A stretch of DNA of 64,000 nt from Ricordea florida (Eukaryota > Cnidaria > Anthozoa > Corallimorpharia > Ricordeidae): positions 38,869,373 through 38,933,372 of the forward strand of contig OX453272.1 of the NCBI GenBank assembly GCA_949710005.1, given 5' to 3'. Within the stretch, counting starts at the first letter, position 1; each line of letters begins with the position of its first letter. The translations under genes and the position numbers were made by a program. Positions 16,318 to 26,240 of the stretch are shown piece by piece. The notes below the pieces were generated by a model. It was not told the origin of the DNA, searched no databases, and saw only the letters and a list, made by a program, of their open reading frames with translations.

Positions 16318-16590
16318 GTTACGCCAACGTTTTTCCGAAGATTTATAGTATGCATATTTGTCTAAATTGAAATTGCTCATTAATTTTCGGAAAACGCTCG
16401 GAAAATCTTCGGTTCATCTTCGGCTCATCTTCGGGTCATCTTCGTGCACCACACCAATTCGTATTTGTTTGCCTTGGGAGTCTTTCCGCCTTGAAATACA
16501 GCTTCTAGAGACATGTTAACGTTTTAAGCGTTTCCTCTCTGAAAAACGGTTCCTAGGTGGTGGTATTTGATTAATCCCACCTATACTACT
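16318..16590 (-). repeat. Element 1 right terminal inverted repeat
   Basis: Reverse complement of 1988-2260 over 273 bp with one mismatch seen by eye. It ends in atactact. Its last bases supply an artificial stop codon to the interrupted RING gene. Confidence 0.92.
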
Positions 16591-16595
16591 AATAG
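16591..16595. repeat. Target-site duplication of Element 1, right copy (aatag)
   Basis: Matches 1983-1987 and lies directly outside the right terminal repeat. Confidence 0.85.
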
Positions 16596-16790
16596 TCATT
16601 GGGGAACCGAGCCCTACAATGCGGACAATCAAATCTTCGGTTACGAAGCCATCTTTGTAGGCATGGGTTACAAAGCGGTTTGCGACAGCAGGGTGTTGGT
16701 GGGCTTGCTTCACCTTCGAAACATACGCAACATTCTCCCGGAATAGGATCTTCTCTCCGAAGTGGTGGTGGTTGTGGAGCATCATTATTA

Positions 16791-16818
16791 TCATCATCAT
16801 CATCATCATCATCATCAT
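16791..16818. repeat. (ATC)n simple repeat coding an Asp run
   Basis: A trinucleotide repeat inside the RING gene. On the minus strand it codes about nine Asp residues in a row. Confidence 0.85.
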
Positions 16819-17086
16819 TGACAGGGGCAGGACTCGAAGGAGGTGTCATAGCATCACGTGATACCATGGGTTCATCGCTGGATGGTTCAACACTGGTTGA
16901 TGATGCCACAGGTTTAACACTGGTTGATGATGATGACACAGGTTCAACACTGGTTGATGGGCCGGCTTCGTTAATTGCATTGATCACAATGTCCGATTCA
17001 GAAGGCGAAGGCGATACAGGGTCGCTGGAAGACGTTGCTGGTCTTTTGGCAACACCTCTTTGGTTCTGCAATCTGCGTTTGGGCAT

Positions 17087-17402
17087 CTTGACTTTGAATA
17101 CAAAAAACACTGGAACAAATTCCACCCTGTATCACCTTCACCCTACAAAGAGATGAACGAAAAGACACCGACTGGAAGCAGTGTCATCCCTTATATACGT
17201 TTTTGAAAAAACCGGTTTTAAAACCGGTTTGACTGGTTTGACTGGTTTTTTAATAGGGGGTACCCCCCACCCCCCTCTTTTGGGCTGTTTTTTAAAAAAA
17301 GATGGTATGACAAAGAAGGGCGTGGCACCTAAAGGAAGTGTATAAAAAGAGCGAGCTTTGGCGTTTTTCGATATCATTTTGAAATTTCATTTTGAGAACA
17401 AC
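17087..17402. promoter_or_regulatory. Bidirectional promoter between RING gene and PolB of Element 2
   Basis: Leftward there is tatataag (complement of about 17191-17197). Rightward there is tataaaaa at 17341-17348, 55 bp before the ATG at 17403. Between them lie repeats of accggttt and a gggggtaccccc palindrome. The arrangement allows early genes on both sides to be driven from one control region. Confidence 0.6.
17205..17268. repeat. ACCGGTTT direct/inverted repeats and GGGTACCC palindrome
   Basis: Two overlapping aaaccggttt palindromes are followed by two gactggttt repeats and then ggggtacccc. The cluster sits midway between two divergent TATA boxes and looks like a protein-binding site array. 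Confidence 0.6.
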
Positions 17403-20400
17403 ATGGATCAAGAAAGTAAAGAGACTATGGAAGCCCAGTTCTGGCGTGTGTATTGTGAGCATGTGTGGAACAGAGTCAAGTGTTTGGCAAATGAAGCGTG
17501 CTATGGGTGTTCCCATAGGACCCCATACATGGAGGATCATCGGACGTGTCAACTAGCCGATGAAGAAATGATCACGATGTTTATGACCAAGGCTTTGGAA
17601 TGTGTAAAACCAGGTGATGTGATTCAACCTTGGATGCAGTCTTGTGTAGCATTGGGATTTACACTTCATCAATTCACTTGTTTCGATTCGAGATGGGTGA
17701 TTCGCCAGTTTTGTCGTTCTGACAGACGAGAGATTTTACTGGGGTTAATGGTTGATGGAGAGATGATTACACCTGCCGTGAATGACGATGAGTTGTTACA
17801 AGCGGTCACTCAAATGGAAGCACAACAGGAACCAGACGATCATGGTGTTACAACTGTTGTTATAGATGATGATGATGATAACGCTTTACAAGGGCAAGTT
17901 GATCCTGTTACTTTTGATGTGGATAAGTTGCTCGAAGACTTAATGTGAATGTTTTTATTTCAGTGAACAAGTTGGGGGACAACAAAGGGCAGTCTATAAG
18001 TTAAAAGAACAAAGTCGGCGGCGCATTCCCAAATTCGATACCTCTGGGATTGATTATAGTTTGACGATAGACACACCACGTGCTAAGAATATCCAAGAAG
18101 GAATCACCAATTTAAACAATGTGTTGGAAAAGATGATTCAAGATGTGACGCGTGGTATGAATAAACGAGATCAGATTCGTTTTGTTATGCAAAGTCGTGA
18201 TTTGAAGTCGCCCATTAGTTTACCGTTTATGCCTGTGGAAGAACTCACTCATCAAAGGCTTATGTTTGAAGTGGAGCGGGTATTACAATCGTATGAAGAA
18301 TTGTACATCAATCAAAGGTTTGACATCAACTTGGTCCATGTACGTCTTCCAAGCGGAAGTGGAAGAAAGAAAGTCATCAATATGAACAAGCGTTTGAAGG
18401 ACAAACACTGTTTTATTCGAATCAAGAACCCCGATGAATTATGTATGGCCAGAGCCATTGTAGTAGGCATGGCCAAACTGGAGAACGATCCCCAATATAA
18501 TGTGATCTATCAGGGTAGACCTGTTCAAAGAACAAGAGCCTTGGAATTGCATCGTAAAGCAGGCGTCCCCCTACAATCATGTGGTATTGAAGAGGCGAAG
18601 AAGTTTCAAGCCGTATTAGCCGACTATCAGCTGGTGATTGTCAGTGCGGAACATTTTGACAGTATTATTTTCAAAGGTCCCACCCAGGAGAAAGTGATTT
18701 ATTTATATTTACATCATGGTCATTATGATCTCATCACCTCCATGTCCGGATTCATGGGACGCACTTATTATTGTTTGGAATGTGAAAAGGGATATAACAC
18801 AGAAGAGGGAAGGCATCATTGATGTAAGAAGAAGTGTTTGTCTTGTTTTCAAGAAGGATGTCGTGGTGATATATCCTCATGGATCTATTGCGCTTATTGC
18901 CGAAGATCCTTTCAGGGACCTGGATGTTTTGAGAATCATCGTCGAATGGGACCTCAGGGTGGAATCTCTGTTTGCAAACAGTATCTCAAGTGTAAAGATT
19001 GCGGTAAAATGCTGGACCGGACTCGACGGGATGTCAACTTACATAAATGTGGAGAAGTGATGTGTCGTATATGTGACAAGTTTGTCGACAAGGATCATCA
19101 GTGTTTCATGCAAGTACCCAAACAAGGCAAGAAAAGAAAGAGAGAGGATGATGAGGAACAAGAGGACACTTATTTATTTTTTGATTTTGAATGCACCCAA
19201 GACACTGGAATCCATGTCCCTAATCTGGTGGTGGTGCAAGATCAACACGGGAAGGAGTGGATGTTTAAAACGTGCGAGGCATTTTGCTCCTGGCTGTTTG
19301 ACGAGATTCCAGGAGCAACCTGCATAGCCCATAACTTTAAGGGTTATGATTCTTATTTTATTTTGGATTATTTGTATAAGAACAATGTGAAACCAACCCT
19401 CATCATGAATGGTGCCAAGATCATGGAGATGCGAGTACAGGATGTGGATGTGCGTTTTATTGACAGTTTAAATTTTTTTCCTATGCCGCTGTCAAAGTTA
19501 CCCAAAACATTTGGCATGAAAGAACTCAAGAAAGGCTATTTCCCCCATTTCTTCAATACAGAAGAAAACCAACATTATGTGGGACCCATACCGGATGTTG
19601 AGCACTATGACCCTGACGGTATGAAACCAGAAGCTCGTGATGCGTTCCTGACCTGGTACCAAGAACAACAGACAAAGAAGGTGGTGTTTAATATGCAAGA
19701 AGAACTGGTGGCTTATTGTCGATCTGATGTGGACATTTTGCGGCGATGTTGCTGTCATTTTATAGACACGGTGAAAGGGTTATGTCATATTCACCCTTTC
19801 AAAGAAAGCATGACCATTGCCTCTTTATGCAATTTAATTTTTCGTACCATGTTTTTGAAGGAGAACACCATTGCCATTATTCCTCATTTGGGATACAGAA
19901 AGACAGCTAATCAATCGCATTGCGCTTATCAATGGCTGGCGCATGTGGCGCATCAAGATAATGTAGTGATTCGGCACGGTAGAAATGAAGGCGAGAAGCG
20001 TGTGGGACCGTATTTGTTGGATGGATATTGTGAAGCTACCAACACATCTTATGAGTTTCATGGTTGCTTTTATCATGGCTGTATCAAATGTTTTCCCGGT
20101 ACCACCGTGAACCCCGTGAACAATTGTTCGATGCATGAATTGTATCAACATACCTTGGAAAGAACTGACTATTTGAAGAAGCAAGGGTTTGGTGTCGTGG
20201 AGATGTGGGAATGTCAGTGGCGAGAGCTCCTAAAAAAGAACCAAGACGTGAAAGCATTTGTGGGTGGGTTAAACTTTGTGTCTCCCCTGAACCCGCGTGA
20301 TGCTTTTTATGGGGGGCGTACCAATGCCACGAAATTGCTGGTGGAAGGAAAGAAGATCAAGTATGTGGATTTTACAAGTTTGTATCCGGATATTAATAAA

Positions 20401-21612
20401 AACGGAGTGTATCCTGTGGGACATCCTCAGATAATCACGGACAATTTGAATCCTACCCAGGTTGGAGATTACTTTGGTGTCATCAAATGTGATGTGCTTG
20501 CACCCCGTGGACTGTATCACCCTGTGTTACCCTTCAAGTGTAACAACAAACTCATGTTTGCATTGTGTCGAACCTGTGCAGAAACACTACAAAAAACCCC
20601 CTGTGAACATACGGATCAAGAAAGAACCTTTACGGGGACATGGGTGAGTCTAGAACTGGATTTGGCACGAGAGATGGGATACCGGGTGGTGCGATTACAT
20701 GAAGTATGGCATTTTGATCAAAAGAGTCAAACTTTGTTTAAAGACTATATCGATATGTTTCTAAAGAAGAAACAGGAAGCCTCTGGGTGGCCTTCCTGGT
20801 GTGAGAGCGATCAAGACAAAGCCAGGTACATTGAAGAGTATCGTCAGCACGAAGGGATTCTACTGGACAAGGACAAGATTCAGTATAACGCAGGAGCCAG
20901 AAGTGTGTGGAAACAAATACTCAACAACATGTGGGGAAAATTAGGACAACGCCCCAACAGACCCAAGTTGGAAGTGGTCAATGAACCAAAACGCTATTTT
21001 GAGTTGTTCACTAGTGCTAGCGTGAATGTGAAAGATGTTCATCTTGTTTCCGAGGACATGGTGGAAGTGTGTTATGCGTTAGAAAATGATTTTGTGGAAG
21101 CTTCGGACAGAACTAATGTTGTTTTGGCAGCCTTCACGACAGCTCAAGCTAGAATTAAATTGTACCGTGTGATGGCCAAACTGGGTCAAAGAGTGTGTTA
21201 TTACGATACAGACAGTATTGTTTATGTATCGGAAGAAGGACAGTGGGAACCCTCATTGGGTGATTATTTGGGTGAACTTACCAATGAACTGAGTGACGAT
21301 GATTACATTACCGCCTTTGTTTCGGCAGGTCCTAAGAATTATGCCTACAAAACACACAAGGGAAACGTTGTGTGTAAAGTGCGTGGATTCACGTTAAATG
21401 TTCGTACTACCGAGAAAGTGAACTTTCGTACCATGGCAGCCATGGTACGTGCCAATGACTGTGAACCTGTCACTGTTCATAACCCTCACAAGATTGTACG
21501 TGATACGAAAAACAAACAATTGGTGACGCAATCCCAAGACAAGAAATATAAATTGGTGTACGATAAGCGTGTGATCAAAAACGATTTTGACACATTACCC
21601 TACGGATATTGA
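17403..21612 (+). pseudogene. PolB: Protein-primed family B DNA polymerase of Element 2, in two or three open segments
   Basis: Segment one (17403-17948) starts at an ATG behind a TATA box and has Cys/His pairs and an acidic tail. Segment two (17964-18819) opens after ttatttcag and lacks a useful ATG; a 19-nt gtgaat...ttcag gap (17945-17963) would join them in frame. A TGA at 18820-18822 then breaks the frame inside a Cys-rich zinc-binding region. Segment three (18823-21612) has exonuclease motifs FFDFECTQ, AHNFKGYDSY and CRSDVDILRR, a cysteine/His region (FHGCFYHGCIKCFP), and polymerase motifs DFTSLYPDINK, NNMWGKLGQ and YYDTDSIVYV. Catalytic residues are present but the gene is broken by the stop. 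Confidence 0.88.
17945..17963 (+). other. 19-nt intron-like segment
   Basis: The sequence begins gtgaat and ends ttatttcag and joins the reading frames on either side with no stop. It is far below the usual minimum animal intron length, so a frameshift after loss of part of a longer intron is an alternative. Confidence 0.45.
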
Positions 21613-22276
21613 GAAGGAATAAAAAAAGCAGGTACTTTTTTTCTTCTCCTTCAATGGTAACCCAGTCAGTTCGAATATGTTCAACATGTGCTGTGAAGGT
21701 GATTCTTGGCAGTATTCTTCTCCTCGGCCTCCTCTGGATGATTTGCGTGCAGTTTGTTTCGTACGTGCCATATTTTACTTCCCTATTTTTTGTCTCCAAG
21801 ATGAAGAGGACAAAACTATTTATTATTCGTGCCATTGCAAGGATGGATGCAGAGTTGACCCGTTCAATCAAAACCGACGTGTTGAACATTCCTCCTTGTT
21901 GCTTCCCATGTACAGTAACGGATTTACAGAAATGTTGGAGAAGAGTGGAAGAAAGACAACCCGTATGTTAGGGTCATGTGGCAGTTTTTATGCGGATGCT
22001 TGACTTTCTAACATTACCTGTGAAACGAAAACATGTCATACTGGAGTGGTTGATAGACCAAGATATGACACTTCCCAGTTTACCATGGTTGGTGATGATG
22101 TATTTTTATAATTACATGAGAATGTAATAAAACACAGTTCAGAGGATCAACTTTATTTAGTTGTACAATGCCTTGCTTAGGACGTGGATCTCTACCATCC
22201 ATTTTGTTGAAAAACTTGTTTAAACGTATTCGGTGTCACGTTGCCTGTTGTCAAGGGGTTGTCATTGAAATTTCCG
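21613..22276 (+). other. Gap between PolB and integrase with weak small ORFs
   Basis: Several short frames overlap here. The longest starting with ATG is 21677-22003 (108 aa) with a Cys/His-rich stretch (YYSCHCKDGC). Another frame (ATG near 21655) has a hydrophobic helix (VILGSILLLGLLWMICV). A third, from about 21989 to 22126, is leucine- and basic-rich. None is convincing alone. Frame changes suggest one or two decayed small genes. Confidence 0.35.
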
Positions 22277-23383
22277 ATGACCACGACGAGTGTGAAGAAG
22301 AAGAAATGGAAGACGGAAAGACAATCATTACCGGTACTTCGCAAAGTGTACTACAGCCCAGGAGAACCTGCTGCTTTTGTTGGCGTCAAGCGATTAGTCG
22401 ATGCTGCTCGCGCAAAAGGAATCAAGCCATCCATAACAAGAAAATGGCTCGAATCCCAAGTACCGTATACATTGCACAAACCTGTCCGAAAACGCTTTAA
22501 ACGTAATCGTAAGGTGGTGAACGGAATGGACGAACAATGGCAAGCGGATCTTGTGGACGTGCAAGCATTAAAAGACGAAAATGATGGGTTTCGTTACCTC
22601 TTGACCGTCATTGACGTTCTGTCCAAATATGCCTGGGTGGTACCTTTGAAAGACAAGACGGGTAAAAATTTAGTGAAGGCGTTCGATAGCATCTTTGAAC
22701 AAGATGAACGCATCCCTGATCGATTGCAGACGGATGAAGGGACGGAATTTACAAATCAACAATTTCAAAAGTTCTTGCAATCCAAAGGGGTGCAACATTT
22801 CGTCACGTATAACGAAACCAAAGCCCAAATCGTGGAACGTTTTAATAGAACGTTGAAGACACGTATGTGGCGGTTTTTTACACAGGTAAATAGTTACCGT
22901 TACCTGGACGATTTGGACGATTTAGTGGATAGTTACAATAGTTCGAGACATCGCAGTATTGGCACTGCACCGAACTTAGTAACCCCTGCAAATGCTCAAG
23001 ACGTCTGGCGTCGTTTGTACGGTGACGATTTTGTAAAGCGAACGAAACGAATCCGGTACAAGTTTAAAGTCGGCGATCAAGTACGCATCTCGAAAAAAAA
23101 AGGTATTTTCAAAAAAGGGTATACACCTAATTGGACAGAAGAAGTGTTTACGGTGGCTCAACGATTGCGTAGAATACCCCCCGTGTATCGAATAAAGGAG
23201 TATGACGGTTCAAAAATAAAAGGAACATTCTACGAACAAGAACTGGAACGAGTTCGGGTGAAAGAAGATGATTTTGTGAGGGCTACAAGTTTGTTAGTAC
23301 TTTTGTACTATTATGTACTACCCTCGTTAAATAAAGCCGTTACTTACTTACTTACTATTTTTTTAAAGTGGAAAAAATCCTGA
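22277..23383 (+). CDS. INT: Retroviral-type integrase of Element 2
   Basis: The ATG at 22277 gives about 368 residues. The N-terminal region is typical for Polintons (VYYSPGEPAAFVG, then WLESQVPYTLHKPVR). Catalytic residues are the Asp in QWQADLVDVQ, the Asp in LQTDEGTEF and the Glu in QIVERFNRTL, the last two about 34 residues apart. An SH3-like DNA-binding part (KVGDQVRISKKKGIF) follows. The last 35 residues, from about 23276, look unrelated and hydrophobic. A chromodomain lies just beyond in another frame, so the 3' end is disrupted or spliced. Confidence 0.85.
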   Translation: MTTTSVKKKKWKTERQSLPVLRKVYYSPGEPAAFVGVKRLVDAARAKGIKPSITRKWLESQVPYTLHKPVRKRFKRNRKVVNGMDEQWQADLVDVQALKDENDGFRYLLTVIDVLSKYAWVVPLKDKTGKNLVKAFDSIFEQDERIPDRLQTDEGTEFTNQQFQKFLQSKGVQHFVTYNETKAQIVERFNRTLKTRMWRFFTQVNSYRYLDDLDDLVDSYNSSRHRSIGTAPNLVTPANAQDVWRRLYGDDFVKRTKRIRYKFKVGDQVRISKKKGIFKKGYTPNWTEEVFTVAQRLRRIPPVYRIKEYDGSKIKGTFYEQELERVRVKEDDFVRATSLLVLLYYYVLPSLNKAVTYLLTIFLKWKKS

Positions 23384-23487
23384 AAACGAAAGGGGTAGGA
23401 CGGAAGAAAGAATACTTGGTACGTTGGAGAGGTTGGCCGAGCAAGTACGATCAATGGATCCCAGCCGCTTACATGAAGAAAGCATAA
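23368..23487 (+). pseudogene. Chromodomain segment of the Element 2 integrase, displaced frame
   Basis: This frame encodes a chromodomain-like end (KEYLVRWRGWPSKYDQW) with its aromatic residues and a stop at 23485-23487. Polinton integrases often carry a C-terminal chromodomain. It is out of frame with the integrase body, with about 92 nt between that start gtgagg and end tttaaag but do not restore phase. A decayed intron or an insertion plus frameshift is likely. Confidence 0.7.
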
Positions 23488-23527
23488 AGAGACGTTTCCA
23501 CGGGTGATTCCATCATTGACCATCAAC

Positions 23528-24840
23528 ATGTTGGCGCAAGAGGATTTCTACTTGATTCTTCCAAGCAACACGAGAAGTGCTCGTTTCATAGACAACAGAC
23601 CCCATCGCTACAAAATCGACTTACCTCAAGAAATCGTGTTACAAGGAGATTGGGAAGTTGGACTGACCGAAGTGGTATTTCCCAAAACGTGGCGTCACAC
23701 CCAAAAAATACCGTTGAGCGAAGAAGACAGGATTTGGCAACTCGTTGACCAAGATAAAAATCCTCCTTTTGTGGCAAAACAACTTCCTCATGAACCGTAT
23801 CCTGGTTACTACGAGGTGTTTGAATATGTGATTGATACCATGACCAATGATTTAGCAGAGGTTCAAATCACAACCAATTACGATCCAGTGTCAAGAAGGA
23901 TTCGATGGACTTTTCCAGCCAATCGAACTATTCGACTTCATCTATCCTTGGCCAGGTTATTAGGTTTTATGGCTTTGACACATGCTGAGCTTCCAGAATT
24001 AGAACGCAAGTATACGGTGATTCCACCTTTCTTGAACAAACCGGATAATTTTAAAATACTTCCAGGTGATATTTGGTTTGAGATCAGCAGTGATGTGGAT
24101 GAAGGAATGGATGTGAATCTTCGTCCTTTTGTAGAAGCAACTGAGACCGATATGGACTTTTGCGTCAACAATATAAAGACGCAAAACATATGGTTATCAA
24201 GTCCTATTAATATGGTTGATTACTATACTCATCGGTTTCGTGTCATTTTGAGGAATCTATCCAACAATTCAATCTTTGATCAAATGTTTGGTATTGTTAT
24301 GACCTACGATCAAGGAAGATACCGTTTTAATCTTCAAGCAGGAGCTACATTCAGAATTTCGTTACCGTTTGCACGTATGCTTGGATTTCTCGATAACAAT
24401 GACACCATTAGCACACCTTACAGAGATGGACGATTTCGAATCGATTCTTCTCTTCCCTACTTGATGTTTGTGTGTTTACCTCAAGAAGAAGCTTGGTCGT
24501 TCTATATTGATCCACCACACGGGTTAAGGGATACATCCCTGTTGCTTATCGACCCATCGAGTCTTTTTATATCGAATCGAATCTCGCCATTGAACCGTGG
24601 TTTGACGGGGGTAAAAAATCGCGCGTGATACGCTGGATTACGCCGGAGGCAAGTGTTCAAGAAGGGGACTATGAACGTCAAATATTTCCCCGCATTCAGT
24701 ACCACAAGCTTCATCAACAGCGTTTACGAGAACTAGAAATTGTTTTAAAGACTGAAACTGGTAGTGAAGTTCCATTCTATTCAGGAACAGTGACGGTAAC
24801 ACTTCACTTCAGAAACAAGGCGCAATTTGTACCAACATGA
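23528..24840 (+). pseudogene. LPSN-family structural protein, copy 1, frameshifted
   Basis: It begins MLAQEDFYLILPSN, the signature of a protein family found widely in animal Polintons as I recall; three tandem copies occur here. The beta-rich body and position before the core and capsid genes suggest a minor capsid or penton-associated protein, which is inference. The first frame runs to a stop at 24626-24628. The expected C-terminal region continues in another frame to 24838-24840, ending in the family's TVTVTLHFR pattern. The frame change falls near 24530-24550. Confidence 0.72.
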
Positions 24841-25847
24841 CTGAAACGTCTCCATCGGATTTCTATCTCTATTTACCGAGTAATACAAGCATAGACACGT
24901 ATCCCGACAATGGTCCCACTGGATTTACAATCAATCTACCCAACACGCTGGAATTGAACGGTGAATGGGAAGTGGCCTTAGCCGGTATCGTCTACCCTCA
25001 TTCGTGGGTCAACATTGGACCCGCGGATGACAAGACTAAGATTCAACCCAATCATGTGGGAAAAATTATGGCTTTAATTAGTGTGGAGCGCAGACCTGAT
25101 AACTACCGGGATAAACCCGGGTACTTCAATGGTTATGTACCAGTCTATTTGGCTGAAGGTAACTACCAAACGATAAGGGATGTCATGAGAGGAGTCGATT
25201 ATGCCTTACGAAAAGAATTTGGAGATGATGTGGCCAGGGAAGAATGGCAAATCAAAGACCTGGATGGGCATACAGAAGTGAAGATAAAAAAAATGTCAGG
25301 ATTGGCCTTTAACAGATATCTGTACAAAGCTCTCGAACTTGAACATTTCACACGACCTGGTTATGTCGACACTTCTCCTTTATATGGTGGTCTTGATGGC
25401 GATTTTTCAACACGTCCGTACGATACTAGCAGTTATGCCATTTTTGGATGGGATAACAGTTACACTCCTGCTGATCTACCTGATGAACCTGACTATGCGG
25501 ATTATAGATTTAAAAGCAACTCGAATGACATCGTGCATTGGTTTATCGGTGCAAAAGATGGTAGAGCTGGAGGTCTCAGTTTTCAAACCATGTACATTTA
25601 CTCGGATGTGGTGGAAACACAGATCGTGGGAGATGTACGAGCCAACGTGCTTCGTGTGATTGCCCCAAGAGGAGAACCGAACGAGATTGTTCATGAAAAT
25701 TTTAGCAATCTCTATTACAGCCCTGTTCGATTAACCCGTTTGAACACCATCGAAGTCCTTTTAAGAGGCGACACAGGAGAACCCATCGCATTTAAAGGAG
25801 GCGTCGTCACGATCACGTTACATTTTCGGAAAAAAAAGAATGAATGA
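24837..25847 (+). CDS. LPSN-family structural protein, copy 2, intact
   Basis: A 336-aa intact copy starting with MTETSPSDFYLYLPSN and ending VVTITLHFRKKKNE. It overlaps the stop of copy 1 and its own stop overlaps the ATG of copy 3 by 8 nt, as in compact viral clusters. Paralogy is seen from the shared N terminus (LPSN...NTLELNGEWEVALAGIVYPHSW) and the shared end. No membrane segments. Probably a minor virion protein; the fold is not determined here. Confidence 0.75.
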   Translation: MTETSPSDFYLYLPSNTSIDTYPDNGPTGFTINLPNTLELNGEWEVALAGIVYPHSWVNIGPADDKTKIQPNHVGKIMALISVERRPDNYRDKPGYFNGYVPVYLAEGNYQTIRDVMRGVDYALRKEFGDDVAREEWQIKDLDGHTEVKIKKMSGLAFNRYLYKALELEHFTRPGYVDTSPLYGGLDGDFSTRPYDTSSYAIFGWDNSYTPADLPDEPDYADYRFKSNSNDIVHWFIGAKDGRAGGLSFQTMYIYSDVVETQIVGDVRANVLRVIAPRGEPNEIVHENFSNLYYSPVRLTRLNTIEVLLRGDTGEPIAFKGGVVTITLHFRKKKNE

Positions 25848-26240
25848 CGATTTTTACTTGTTTCTCCCGAGCAACGCAAGTACTGATATTTATCCGCAGA
25901 ACAATCCATCCAGTTTTGAAATTGTTTTACCCAACACCTACGATTTGCACGGAGATGACTGGCAAGTGGCCTTGGCTAGTATTGTTTACCCACATACATG
26001 GGTAAATATGGGTGAAGGGTACACACCGGAGAGTCTGTTCTTTGCTAGAATTGGTAGTCCGAGAAGACCTAAAAGATTTAATCTTGATATTTATGGTGAT
26101 GAAAAGTGGGTTCCTCTTCACGTGGGCGAGGGACACTACCGAAATGTCAAAGATGTGTTTGAAGGTATGGAAAGGGCGTTGAGATTCAAGTTTGGCAAAG
26201 AATTGTCAGATCAAGAGTTCGCCTTTACGTACGAAGATAA

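Larger units (their letters stand above)
1988..16590. mobile_element. Element 1: young Polinton/Maverick-type virus-like element, 14.6 kb
   Basis: The element is bounded by 273-bp terminal inverted repeats starting agtagtat and ending atactact, with an aatag duplication outside. It encodes PolB, an rve-type integrase (broken), packaging ATPase, double-jelly-roll major capsid protein, penton-like protein and several small membrane proteins. That is the Polinton core set apart from the adenain-like protease, which I do not find. Base composition is much richer in G and C than the host or Element 2. Genes are packed with gaps of a few to about 200 bases, on both strands. Confidence 0.93.
16591..17086 (-). 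pseudogene. RING-finger protein of Element 2, 5' part, cut by Element 1
   Basis: The ATG at 17084-17086 opens a Ser/Thr-rich region with repeats of STSVEPVSS type, an Asp run from a simple repeat, and then a RING-type zinc finger (CCVCFEGEA, CCRKPLCNPC, CPHCRARF). RING proteins usually act as E3 ubiquitin ligases; here it could modify host factors, which is inference. The frame runs directly into the Element 1 terminal repeat and stops there. The rest of the exon lies at 1987-1915. It shares a divergent promoter with PolB. Confidence 0.8.

Noticed and set aside
16599..17156. Rightward 185-aa open frame opposite the RING gene
   Set aside because: It is antisense to a recognisable RING finger and consists of Ser/Gly-rich shadow sequence from simple repeats.
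18820..18822. TGA as selenocysteine or programmed readthrough in PolB
   Set aside because: No SECIS-like structure was recognised and other genes of the same element also carry inactivating changes.
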